Source of the DNA: Temnothorax longispinosus
Taxonomy: Eukaryota; Arthropoda; Insecta; Hymenoptera; Formicidae
Assembly: GCF_030848805.1 (NCBI RefSeq)
Contig: NC_092358.1
Location: 16,547,138 to 16,611,137 of the forward strand
DNA length: 64,000 nucleotides
Direction of reading: 5' to 3'
Positions within the stretch are counted from its first letter, which is position 1, and every line of letters starts with the position of its first letter. Positions 50,097 through 59,501 of this stretch are shown here, piece by piece. The notes under the pieces were generated by a model that was given only the letters and a program-made list of their open reading frames with translations, had not been told where the DNA came from and searched no databases. A program made the translations under genes and the position numbers.

Positions 50097-50803
50097 TTTC
50101 ATCACGCCCTTTGGCGCATCTTACCGCTTCGAGTCAGTGCGGTTCCTGAGAACAACGGGACCCGGCTCGAGCGATCTTGCAGGATGCATTGGATCGCTCC
50201 TCTGCGCAACGGGTTACCCCAACAACAAGGATACGAGATCCAGCATAACTTTCATCAAGAAATCTCAGTTAGGGGCGAAAGACTGTACGATCGGAGCAAG
50301 GCCTACAAAGATTTCGGTCAAGCCCATACTTCCACTCATCCAGCTAACCACCACCCCTGAGAGTCCAACACCTTTTAGCGGGGTCCCGGAAGGTGCCACC
50401 CGCAAAGACACTCCCCGGGAAGGGCACCCCGCCGCCCTCAATACTCGTGTCGAGCCTCAGCTTACGTGTGACGAGTCGCCGTCGTGAGTGTCGCCACTCA
50501 CTACCATGTGTCGCATCAGCTGATCGTTTGATAGGTATTCGGTACATGGTGGCCCAAGATACCCATACGTTACCCTGACGGGAATGTACCCGATGACACC
50601 GATCACGTTGATCGGCCGAGTGCCCAGGGTGTGCACTCGTATCGCCTGAACCCCGTTCGCTACCCGGCAAACCGGGTACCTGGCGAGCACCAACTTGGAG
50701 GTGGGGCAGACTTGAGGCTGTGAGATCTTACGCCTTCTTGCGAACGAGCAACTACAACCCCACGGGGCAGGAAGAGACTAAGGGTGGCAGCCCCCCCCCC
50801 GCG

Positions 50804-50896
<93 letters not shown>

Positions 50897-50902
50897 CGTC
50901 AA
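49860..50902 (-). pseudogene. 28S rRNA gene fragment, interrupted
   Basis: On the minus strand, 50902-50804 and 50095 to about 49860 match the conserved 28S core around the R2 site. The first part reads TTGACGCAATGTGATTTCTG...CTCTCTTAAGG; the second reads TAGCCAAATGCCTCGTC..., with AACGAGATTCCCACTGTCCC and CCCTGTTGAGCTTGACTCTA. Several substitutions relative to the universally conserved sequence (e.g. ACGTGAAG for AAGTGAAG) and the truncation on both sides mark it as a pseudogene outside an rDNA array. The 49860 boundary, in a variable expansion segment, is approximate. Confidence 0.85.
50096..50803 (-). mobile_element. 708-bp insert exactly at the R2 site of 28S (short R2 derivative)
   Basis: The insert lies between ...CTCTCTTAAGG and TAGCCAAATGCC, the precise R2 cleavage site, with no deletion of 28S bases. 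On the minus strand it begins with a CGCG-G10 run and ends GTGATGAAAG before TAGCC, like R2 elements with short A-rich 3' ends. At 708 bp it is far shorter than a full R2 (normally over 3 kb) and no reverse transcriptase or endonuclease motif is visible in the minus frames (50670-50344, 50693-50457). It fits an internally deleted, non-autonomous R2 derivative. Homology of its ends to a full R2 is not verified. Confidence 0.7.
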
Positions 50903-51784
50903 TAAAGCAGGCTGCAATCCCACTCTCCCCTACTACAAAAAACTATAAAATATAATTGCCAGAATCTATTAAATTCTACATGAATTTAAGAAGTACTACA
51001 AAACACTACATGAAAATGCTAGAATTGGAACACTTTTGTAAATTTTTGTATTTTTTTAGTGCATCTTGATCTATAAATTTTTCGGTAAAACTACGCCAAA
51101 CTACAACTAATACTGATATTCTACACATTTCTATATCTATTTGAGTACAGTAGATTACAAGGAAATACTAGAATTAAAACACTTGTGTAGATTTTTCGTA
51201 GTTTTTGTCAAAACTTGTAGTTATATTGCTACAACTTGAATCTATAAATTACGGACACCTACTATTAACGATGTTCTATGTATTTTTATACCTAAATAAG
51301 TACAGTATACTACAAGGAAATACTACAATTAAAACAGTTTTGTAAATTTTTGAAATTTCTTGTGACAACATCAATTGGACTACACATTTTTGGAATCCAA
51401 ACTACATATTTTCACAAAAAATTCTAAATTTACAAACTTTTATTCCAATTTGCATTTCCTTAGTATATTTTAGTAAGAAATAATGGTTGAAAAAAACCTC
51501 GATTCGAAAATATTTTAATACATAATAAACATATATTTTTATGGTACATTTAATTGGTTTTAATGGTACAATATATAATAACAAACATTAGTCTCACAAA
51601 TTATTTATGAATACACAGTTACTTTATATATATTGTGTTTAAAATTGTTTTCGACGTTGCAGCATATTTTTTGTTAAATAATGTTGATTACAAAAAGAAA
51701 AAAAAAAGCGCTTCTTTATTCTAACTTATCTATAAAATGAAAAGCGAGTCATTATAAAAAAAACCTTACCCAGCACCACATACA

Positions 51785-51887
51785 CACATGTCTAAAACCG
51801 CATAAGACGTCTTTTAGATATCTTTTAGCCATCTTTTTTTGTAAGACGTCTAAAAGATGTCTAAAAGATGTCTTTTAGACGTCTTAT
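51785..51887. repeat. Left part of a split family P mini-element
   Basis: ACATGTCTAAAACCGCATAA, followed by many AGACGTCTTTTAG/CTAAAAGATGTC words and GACGTCTTAT. The complementary end (ATGTCCCGCTTTTGAACGTG) resumes at 52315 after the 51888-52314 insertion, with AT on both sides of the insert. Confidence 0.7.
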
Positions 51888-53110
51888 CCCTGGCGGAAAA
51901 AATTTCTATGAATAACTACCAAATTTAACTAAAAATAGAAATTTATACATTTTTGTTGAAATATTTAATTTTTTGTAGAAATGGTTATTTTTTTGTAGAA
52001 ATATTTTCGAAATAGTATCACAAATTACAATGTTCTCAAATCAAGAAATTATTGCAAGTAGTATTTTATGAAAAACTACAATTTATAAAAAATAGTACAA
52101 AGATCTACAAATTTTAAAAATTTAAGAAACAAAATCTTAAAAAATTAAAACATCTGCTTATTTATAGAATACTACAAAAATTTACAAATGTGTTCCAATT
52201 CTAGCATTTTCATGTAGGATTTTGTAGTACTTCTTAAATTCATGTAGAATTTAATAGATTCTGGCAATTATATTTTATAGTTTTTTAAATTTTGTAGAAA
52301 TATTTCCGCCAGGGATGTCCCGCTTTTGAACGTGCTTGCTGTCAGTTATTTTTTTGCAGAAATATCTACGAAATAGTACCACAAATTACAATGTTCTGAA
52401 ATAAAGAAATTATTGCAAGTAGTATTTCATGAAAATCTACAATTTAATAAAAAATAATACAAAAATCTACAAATATTAAAAATTTGAGAATCAACAAAAT
52501 CTTAAAAAATTAAAACATCTGCTTACTCTTGTAAAATACTACAATTATTATAATTGACTATAGAAATCTACCACAATTTACATATCGTAAAACTATACAA
52601 ATTAGAATCTAATCCAGTTTTTAGTTTCTCATAAAATACTACAATTTTGTATGAATAGTAACAAATATCGATTTGTTTGTACAGCTAAAAAATCTATTAC
52701 AATTATGGCTAATTAAAATTTGTAATTTTTAGTTAAATGTTACAAGTTCTTACACAAATCTTCCAAAATTCATTTATTATTAATAACTTCTTAATTCGCA
52801 GAAGTCAAAATACTTATGTTTTTATTTTCGTATAATTTGCTGTAAGACCCAATAGAAAAATACACAAATGTACAATTTTTTACCTAGTTAAATTTCTGAC
52901 TCGTGAATGATTGTAATTTCGCATATAATACTACAAGGTCCTATAGACAACGACAAAATTCTTAAGCCTTTTACGAATCGTGAATCCATGGAAATCTACA
53001 TGTATTCGCTTTTTTAGATTTTTATAAGATACTACAATTTTCCATGGAAAGGTTGAAGGTTTGGTTGAAGGTCTGTTAATTTTCATGTAAAATTGTAGTA
53101 TCTTATAAAC

Positions 53111-53798
53111 ATCTAAAAAAGCAAATTTATGTAGTGAACGGGGATGTATAAGCCCGGGTTTCGCCCCGCTCCTTTGACTCTGGCTTATACATGCGAGAAA
53201 ATGTGGTAACGTCACGAACTTGAGTCTCGCTGTTCTGTTCATATGACCGTGGTCAAAACTTGTATTTCACATAATTTTAGAGCGAGTACTCCTCCGTTAG
53301 CGCTCGTAAAGGTTAGGTGCTTAAGTTTGAGGTGGTGTCATATTATGGTGCTGTATAAATACTGGCTGTACACTTTTTGCGTGGGTGCAGTCGCTGCGAC
53401 GTTGCTAAATCTCCATTGTTATTCGAAGCACGCTACGTGAACTGTGATATGGCCTGTTTCAATAGCCAATATTACAAAATTTTACACGAAAACCCTTGTT
53501 TTTCTCAATATTTCTGAAAAGCTTTAAAAGATCTATAAGAGCTCCGTTTTTTGAATCCCTGGTAGGCCGTCTTCATATAATTAATATCTCGTTTCCTGCC
53601 TCCAGGAACCCCTCTGCCATAAGAGCTCATGTTAAAAACTGTGATTTCAAAATTTATTTTTGCAAATTTTTACACGATAACCGATGCATTTTTCTGGCAT
53701 CTCAATTTATACGCCCATTAAGTTTTTTTTTTAAATTTTTAGATACATCCATTATCTGTAGAACCTCCTTTACGTTATTATATTGCGATCATATACAT
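53111..53798. other. Spacer with one hairpin
   Basis: ATGTATAAGCC at 53144-53154 pairs with GGCTTATACAT at 53183-53193 around a GC-rich loop (CGGGTTTCGCCCCGC). Two short frames (53242-52931 minus, 53496-53825 plus) lack features. Confidence 0.5.
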
Positions 53799-53968
53799 AC
53801 AGGGTGTTTTCTAAGTAATACATAAACTTGAAGGGGATATTCCTTGACTTATTTTAAGAAGAAAACGAAGCAGTTTAGAGCACATGTTTATAGGACTTTT
53901 TCTTCTTAAAATAAGCCAAGGAATATATTCCCTTCAAGTTTGTGTACTTATTTAGGTAATATCCTGTA
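53799..53968. mobile_element. 170-bp foldback MITE, ACAGGGTG family
   Basis: The ends ACAGGGTGTTTTCTAAGTA and TACTTATTTAGGTAATATCCTGT are inverted. The arms (AACTTGAAGGGGATATTCCT / complement) meet near the centre at AGAGCACATGTTTATAGGA. A truncated copy lies at 17066-17192. Confidence 0.85.
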
Positions 53969-54434
53969 TAATAATCCAAAATCTGAATGACACAAAATTA
54001 TCATTTATTAATAATTCTATTAAATTAATGTATTTACATTATTTAATGTATTTACATTATCAAATAATTACATTAATTGCATTAATTCGAAAATGTGATG
54101 ACAAGTATGTTGATGACAGCAATAAATAATATTAAACAATTTGTATTAATAAACTATTTTATGGTAGTATTATTTATTTTTAGGATCAATATTGATTAAG
54201 GATTTTATACTTTTCTCTGTGAGCACCATTAAGATATTAAGTATATATTTTTTAAATATTATTAAAATAAGATATGTTATTTTACATTTTTTGCTGCTAT
54301 TAATGTTTATTAATAAATTCCGGTAAAACAGTTTTTTTATGTAAAAATATATAAAAATAAAATAATTATACATAAAATATGTTTGTATAAGTTTTCTTCT
54401 TCTTGTATACTCTTTATCGGTGTACATAAGAAAA
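53969..54434. other. AT-rich spacer
   Basis: Nothing recognised. The minus frame 54544-54170 runs in from the adjacent tandem repeat. Confidence 0.5.
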
Positions 54435-54800
54435 GTGTGCAAGTAGAAACTTGCACATTGCTTCCTCATAGTTTTTAAGTGTGCAAGTAAAAACTTGCAC
54501 ATTGCTTTCTCATAGTTTTCAAGTGTGCAAGTAGAAACTTGCACATTGCTTCCTTATAGTTTTTAAGTGTGCAAGTAGAAACCTTCGCTCACAAAGCTCC
54601 TCTATGAGGAAGCTTGTATTTTATTTGATACATAATTATTAGTATTTATTTGTTTTGGCTTTCTCATAGAGGAAGCTTTGTGAGCGAAGGTTTCTACTTG
54701 CACATTTAAAAAACTATAAGAAAGCAATGTGCAGGTTTCTACTTTCACACTCAAAAACTATGAGGAAGCAATGTGAAAGTTTCTACTTGCACACTTTTTT
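54435..54800. repeat. 44-bp tandem repeats facing an inverted set
   Basis: Four direct units begin GTGTGCAAGTAGAAAC at 54435, 54479, 54523 and 54567. After an AT-rich centre (about 54610-54655), three complementary units run to 54800. The inner boundary AGCTCCTCTATGAGGAAGCT and AGAGGAAGCTTTGTGAGCG are inverted copies, so the block as a whole folds back. CCTCTATGAGGAA also ends the modules at 55780-55810 and 61890-61910. Confidence 0.8.
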
Positions 54801-54874
54801 TTATTGTGATAAGCTTTATTGCGGCTAATATTTGTTATACTAATACCTGTTATACTATTACAAAAATCAATTAA

Positions 54875-55226
54875 CCCTTAAATGCTCCGTGGGGTACAGC
54901 GGACCCCAGACCCTTTAGAATGAAATGTTTTCAAATGTTCTTGCCAAAAATGGAGCTCATGCTTCCATTGATGATAGTTGAGTGATTGACCTACCCGTTT
55001 GTACACTTAGCAGTACTCAGTTTACTTAATTTTTTATACTATGTTGAAATTGAAATTTTAACAATATAAGCATTTTATTCTCTTTTCTAAGCCTTGAACA
55101 ACATTAAAAAAAATTTTCATAACTAAAGATTAAAAAATCAATGAGTAAGGAGACATTTTTCATGCTGGGGACTTTTAGACCCCTCATGTCATTTACGAGA
55201 TTCTTGAGAGGTGTGGCATTTAAGGG
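54875..55226. mobile_element. 352-bp piggyBac-like MITE
   Basis: CCCTTAAATGCTCCGTGGGG at left and GTGTGGCATTTAAGGG at right, flanked by TTAA (54871-54874, 55227-55230). Subterminal GGGGTACAGCGGACCCC and CTGGGGAC...GACCCC are palindromic. No coding capacity. It shares CCCTTAAA with 25826-27125 but the subterminal words differ. Confidence 0.85.
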
Positions 55227-55230
55227 TTAA

Positions 55231-55638
55231 ATAATTAATGTTTTTACTAAAATGATCCCTACTAATTTTTACATTACATGGTCCATATATGGACTTTTGC
55301 ACATGGACCTTTGATCGCGTATAAAGCTGGGTCTAATCAACCTAATCTTAAAGAATTATATATGAAATAGGGGTAGAAAGGATTTAAAAATATAATAAAA
55401 TTAGAAATAAACCGATATCTCAAAATTTGCGGAAATTAGAGCAACCACAAACTTTTCTACAAAAGTTCTAAATTTTATTAAAAAAGAACCGCTTTACCGA
55501 TCATCGCCAAATTCAATCCCAACCTTCCTTACATGATACTCTATCGATTAAAAAAAATGTATCTCAATATATAAAAAATTACGGAAGTTAGAGCATAAAC
55601 AAACAACAAAAGCGTACATACATACATACAAACACACA

Positions 55639-55694
<56 letters not shown>

Positions 55695-55815
55695 TACAGA
55701 CATTTTGTACAAAAGTGATTTTTCGACGTTTTAAAACATTCTAAACACTTTGCCAAAGATGCTTGAAAAAAAATTTTTTCCCCAAAACAAAGCTTCCTCT
55801 ATGAGGAAACAAAAA
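55231..55815. repeat. Repeated module with (ACGC)n core
   Basis: It holds ATATGAAATAGGGGTAGAA (complement of the 47540-48065 unit motif), a pure ACGC microsatellite at 55636-55692 and ACATTTTGTACAAAAGTGAT. It then runs TTTTCGACGTTTTAAAACAT to CCTCTATGAGGAA. The same order, more diverged, is at 61740-61915. It may be a non-autonomous Helitron or LINE tail; I could not find termini. Confidence 0.5.
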
Positions 55816-56217
55816 TAGTAAAAAAAAAGTAATTGAAGTAATTAGGAAAATAATTTTTGCATTTTTTCTTTTTTATAAAAAGTAAAATTGTGATTTGGTT
55901 ATATAATATTCTGTATATAATTATAAATCATAATTTATACGTTTATTACATTTATATATGATTAATTAGAACATTAAATTATTAGAAATAGGCATTAAGC
56001 AATTTTTTTCATATCCTCAAACTTCATTTTTAATAAAAAAGCATTGCAAAAAATATCATTTTTATTACTTTTTAATTTTTTTACTTATTATACACACAGA
56101 GATTATACAACAGAAAAAAAACATATTACATGGATATATTTTGTAATAATAATATACATTTTTTTTTACCGGAGTTCTATCTCGGATGTTAAATCCATTA
56201 TGTACATATAATATACA

Positions 56218-56228
<11 letters not shown>
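55816..56228. other. AT-rich spacer
   Basis: Nothing recognised. Confidence 0.5.
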
Positions 56229-56257
<29 letters not shown>

Positions 56258-56273
56258 TAGGTAGTAGAATAAC

Positions 56274-56354
<81 letters not shown>

Positions 56355-56623
56355 GGTCCAGAAGTATGTTCCGGGACTTTTATTTTTTACATCGGTATAT
56401 TCCAGGACATTTGGCAGTTTCCAGGACTGTCCTGGAAAAAATTCATGTCCTACGGCACGTTTCGGGACAATTTTTTGAATCTGATTACATATATATGCGT
56501 TATATTCCAGGACTGTACATTTCAAAAAACGTAAACAGTCCCGGAACATACCTCTAGACCTACATATATATATATATATATATATAGATATATATATATA
56601 TATATATATATAGATATATATAA
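56229..56623. repeat. (TA)n microsatellite split by a 211-bp MITE
   Basis: TA repeats run 56229-56350 (with one break at 56255-56275) and 56564-56623. Between them, 56353-56563 is an element with ends TAGGTCCAGAAGTATGTTCC and GGAACATACCTCTAGACCTA. Its interior repeats CCAGGAC/GTCCTGG and CGGGAC/GTCCCG words in both orientations. Confidence 0.75.
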
Positions 56624-57063
56624 AGACGTCACTCTGCTACCTGGGATATGTATATATGTATGTATATAAGCATAGCAAGCGTATGATGAATTAATGTCAA
56701 TTAGGTAATTTTTTAATTATTTAATCATCAATAACTTTTGTATTGAAATCCAGTTTTTATGGAAATATGAGATAGATTTTTTTAAATGGAATTATTAATG
56801 ATTGACTTTGATAGAAGTTATAATATTAAAGAATGTCGTTGTGCGAATTTAAATCGCACAGCTTATTTTGTGTAATTACTGACAAGTGATACGTCATGTA
56901 TTATCGCAAATCTCAATATGATACGAGTCCGAGAAGCGTTTCTCCCCCCTTCTATCTTGGTTTTTTCACGTATTACTCAGAAGCGCTATTACGTACGCAC
57001 TTACAACGTTCTACGCCACGTCCGACGAAGTATCTCGTTAGTCTGTTATCTCATCGCATCAAA
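56624..57063. promoter_or_regulatory. Upstream region of the P450 gene
   Basis: This is about 440 bp between the TA repeat and the P450 start. I see no convincing TATA box. The reading frame is open upstream from an ATG at 56896, but the added 56 residues are not hydrophobic at their start and do not look like a P450 N-terminus. They are probably 5' untranslated sequence. Confidence 0.4.
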
Positions 57064-58599
57064 ATGGCTTCGACCTTTGTGCTATTACTGATTACTCTGG
57101 TCGTCATTGGCGTTCTGAAAATTGTCTCTGTGCTGCATCACGCGTATTTTTACTGGAAGAATAAGGGCGTACCTTATTTGCCAAATTCGCTATCGTCTTT
57201 TGTAACAGTTTGGAAAGTGTTTTTGGGCTACATCACATTCGCCGACTATTGCGAATATGTATACCGTTACTTCCCAAACGCTAAATATTTTGGAGGGGTG
57301 GATTTTTTTACGCCTGCCATAATTTTGCGCGACCCCGAGCTGATTAAAGACATCATGGTGAAAGATTTTGAACATTTCCCGGATCATCGCACCTTCGTTG
57401 ACGAAAAAGTGGAACCGCTGTTTGGCAAGAACATCTTCTCCTTACGCGGAAATCGTTGGAAAGAAATGAGGAATACGCTGAGCCCCTCTTTCACCGCCAG
57501 CAAAATGAAGTTCATGTTCGATTTGATATCAAAATGTTCTCACGACTTCGTCAATTATTTGGTCAACCATCCGGAGCTCTGTCACACGATCGAAACGAAG
57601 GCGGTCTTTAGAAGATACACCAATGACGTAATTGCTACGGCAGCCTTTGGCATAAGTGTGAATTCTATGAAAGATCGAGACAATGAATTCTATATAAGAG
57701 GAATTGAGGCTACCAAATTTTCTTCCGGGCTACTAGTAACTATTAAGATCATATTTTTACGTGCGTGTCCATGGCTCGCTAAATTAATAGGTCTAACTTT
57801 TTTCCCGGCGGCTACGTCCAAATTTTTCAGGAAGATTGTAGGGGAAACCATTAACGCGCGCGAAACACAAGATATCGTCAGACCGGATATGATTCATTTG
57901 CTAATGCAGGCTCGGAACAAGGACAGTGCCAGTGCGTCCAAAATGACATTGGATGATATCGTTTCGCAAGCTTTCATCTTTTTCTTTGCTGGTTTCGATA
58001 CCTCCTCGACTCTGATGTGCTTTGCTGCTCACGAACTGGCGGTTAATCAAAATATTCAGGATCGCCTGCGCGAGGAGATACAGCAGCATCTTGCCGAAGG
58101 AAACGGTGAGATTTCTTACGAGTCGCTATCGAAGATGTCTTACATGGACATGGTGATTTCCGAGACTCTCAGAAAGTATCCACCGGTGATCTTCATCGAT
58201 AGACTTTGCACTAAGGAATACGAACTACCTCCGTCGCAACCAGGCTGCAAAAATGTGATCGTCAAACCTGATAACGTATTGATGTTTCCCGTTTATGCTT
58301 TACATCGCGATCCAGCATATTTTCCAAACCCGGATAAGTTCGATCCCGAAAGGTTCAGCGAGGAGAACAAGGACAACATTGTACCGTACACTTATATGCC
58401 ATTCGGTCACGGGCCTAGAAAGTGTATCGGCAATCGATTTGCTCTTATGGAGACTAAGATTCTGATAGCTCATCTTTTGCAAAAGTTTACTTTCAAGACA
58501 GTAGAAAAAACCGTCGAACCAGTTGTATATACTAAAAAAGAGTTTACACTGCAACCTGTTGGCGGATTCTGGATTGGCTTGGAGAAGAGAGAACCGTGA
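57064..58599 (+). CDS. CYP9: Cytochrome P450, CYP9-like, intact and intronless
   Basis: This is a haem-thiolate monooxygenase, anchored in the endoplasmic reticulum and fed electrons by NADPH-cytochrome P450 reductase. Insect CYP9 enzymes typically oxidise xenobiotics, plant compounds or insecticides. The protein is 511 residues, a normal length. Residues 1-24 (MASTFVLLLITLVVIGVLKI) are the membrane anchor. All hallmarks are present: I-helix AGFDTSS (309-315), K-helix ETLR (Glu367, Arg370), DPERF (427-431), and haem loop FGHGPRKCIG (447-456) with axial Cys454. The ATG at 57064 is preferred to the in-frame ATG at 56896 because it places the hydrophobic anchor at the N-terminus. A polyadenylation-like ATTAAA lies at 58697-58702. 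The absence of introns over the whole gene is notable, and no sister P450 is in the window. The substrate cannot be told from sequence. CYP9 assignment (over CYP6) is from overall resemblance. Confidence 0.95.
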   Translation: MASTFVLLLITLVVIGVLKIVSVLHHAYFYWKNKGVPYLPNSLSSFVTVWKVFLGYITFADYCEYVYRYFPNAKYFGGVDFFTPAIILRDPELIKDIMVKDFEHFPDHRTFVDEKVEPLFGKNIFSLRGNRWKEMRNTLSPSFTASKMKFMFDLISKCSHDFVNYLVNHPELCHTIETKAVFRRYTNDVIATAAFGISVNSMKDRDNEFYIRGIEATKFSSGLLVTIKIIFLRACPWLAKLIGLTFFPAATSKFFRKIVGETINARETQDIVRPDMIHLLMQARNKDSASASKMTLDDIVSQAFIFFFAGFDTSSTLMCFAAHELAVNQNIQDRLREEIQQHLAEGNGEISYESLSKMSYMDMVISETLRKYPPVIFIDRLCTKEYELPPSQPGCKNVIVKPDNVLMFPVYALHRDPAYFPNPDKFDPERFSEENKDNIVPYTYMPFGHGPRKCIGNRFALMETKILIAHLLQKFTFKTVEKTVEPVVYTKKEFTLQPVGGFWIGLEKREP

Positions 58600-58696
58600 A
58601 AATCTTGTGCGAAATACATAATTTTACGATATAGTTGTATTCGTAAAAATATTATCGCATTTTTAACTTTCAAACTTTTCAACGTTTTTAAAGATG

Positions 58697-58702
58697 ATTA
58701 AA
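58697..58702 (+). terminator. Possible polyadenylation signal of the P450 gene
   Basis: ATTAAA about 100 bases after the stop codon, followed by AT/GT-rich sequence. It is a common variant hexamer; no other AATAAA lies closer. Confidence 0.4.
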
Positions 58703-59319
58703 GTGTACAATAAGAGTTATTTATGATGTATTATCATCCAATGCACAAATCAAATGATTAATGATGCTAAAAAGAAATGAAAAAAATTGATAAGCATGTG
58801 CACTTGTTTAGACGAGTATACTCGACGTGATCAAGATCATCGTTTTTTATGACTTATATAACTTCCACTTGTTTTTATGACTTATGTAACTTTCACTTGT
58901 AATACAGCATGAATAGAGACGGTACCGTTAATTCTTTACAATAAGAGTGAATATTTGTATCGCGCAAACATTTATCGCATTTTATTGCTCTTTACCTAGA
59001 AAAATTGGTTTGCAATATCGACAAAACAATATTGTTGACCAATTATTTTGTTTATTTTGTTTTATTGGCAAAATAGTATATAAAAATAAAGACATTTTTA
59101 AATAAATGAACAAAACGTAATTGTTCATTGTACTGAATTATTTTGCTGAAGTTTATTAATTGGTTTAACACAGCACTATTGTTGATCTGACAAATTTTAA
59201 CATAATTAACATATTTTTTAACAAACAATAATTAATTGTACAGAGAAGAAAATAATTTGCTAATTGTAGAAGACATTTTAAAAATTATTTTCGACTTTTG
59301 GGGTCAATACTTGTCATGC
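58703..59319. other. AT-rich spacer
   Basis: Nothing recognised. CAAAATAATTGG-like words recur loosely between 59000 and 59240. Confidence 0.45.
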
Positions 59320-59501
59320 GTAAAAGTGCGATTTCATTGGCGCTAGAAACCAGCGGCAGCGTCAAGAAAATGTAGTGGGGGAAAAAGTTCAGACCGTCTC
59401 AACTTTTTAGCGTACCGCAAAATTCAACGGAACTTTTTCCCCCACTACATTTTCTTGACGCTGCCGTTGGTTTCTAGCGTCAATGAAATCGCACCTTAAC
59501 A
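59320..59501. mobile_element. About 180-bp foldback MITE
   Basis: GTGCGATTTCATTGGCGCTA at left pairs with TAGCGTCAATGAAATCGCAC at right. Pairing continues through GACGCTGCCG/CGGCAGCGTC and AGTGGGGGAAAAAGTT/AACTTTTTCCCCCACT to a short loop near 59410. Near-perfect arms, non-coding. Confidence 0.85.

Larger units (their letters stand above)
49767..50930. mobile_element. TA-flanked inverted-repeat element carrying 28S rDNA
   Basis: The ends GGGGAGAGT and ACTCTCCCC are flanked by TA (49765-49766, 50931-50932). The left subterminal region has GGGTAATTGAGAAC and GGGTAATTGGGAAC. The interior is a reverse-oriented 28S rRNA gene segment broken by an R2-site insertion. The terminus resembles that of 18085-19320. 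The short inverted repeats and TA duplication argue that the 28S segment moved here as cargo of a DNA transposon and not by simple retroposition. The alternative is coincidental flanking repeats. Confidence 0.65.
49726..53110. repeat. Nest of CTACAA/TTGTAG foldback elements
   Basis: A terminus CCCTGG(CGG)AAATATTTC occurs at 49726 (plus sense), at 51888 (plus sense) and, inverted, at 52314. The words CTACAA/TTGTAG and ACTACAAA recur dozens of times in both orientations from 50932 to 53110. About 200 bp at 51965-52160 are duplicated at 52340-52540. A family P mini-element is split by 51888-52314 (left part 51785-51887, right part 52315-52345). The 28S-carrying element 49767-50930 is inserted near the left end. 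No coding potential. Confidence 0.65.

Noticed and set aside
50077..50693. Open frames in the R2-site insert
   Set aside because: No reverse transcriptase, zinc-finger or endonuclease motif can be seen, and frames overlap on both strands.
56896..57063. In-frame N-terminal extension of the P450
   Set aside because: The added residues would bury the membrane anchor 57 residues in. Family members start just before the anchor, so 57064 is the better start.
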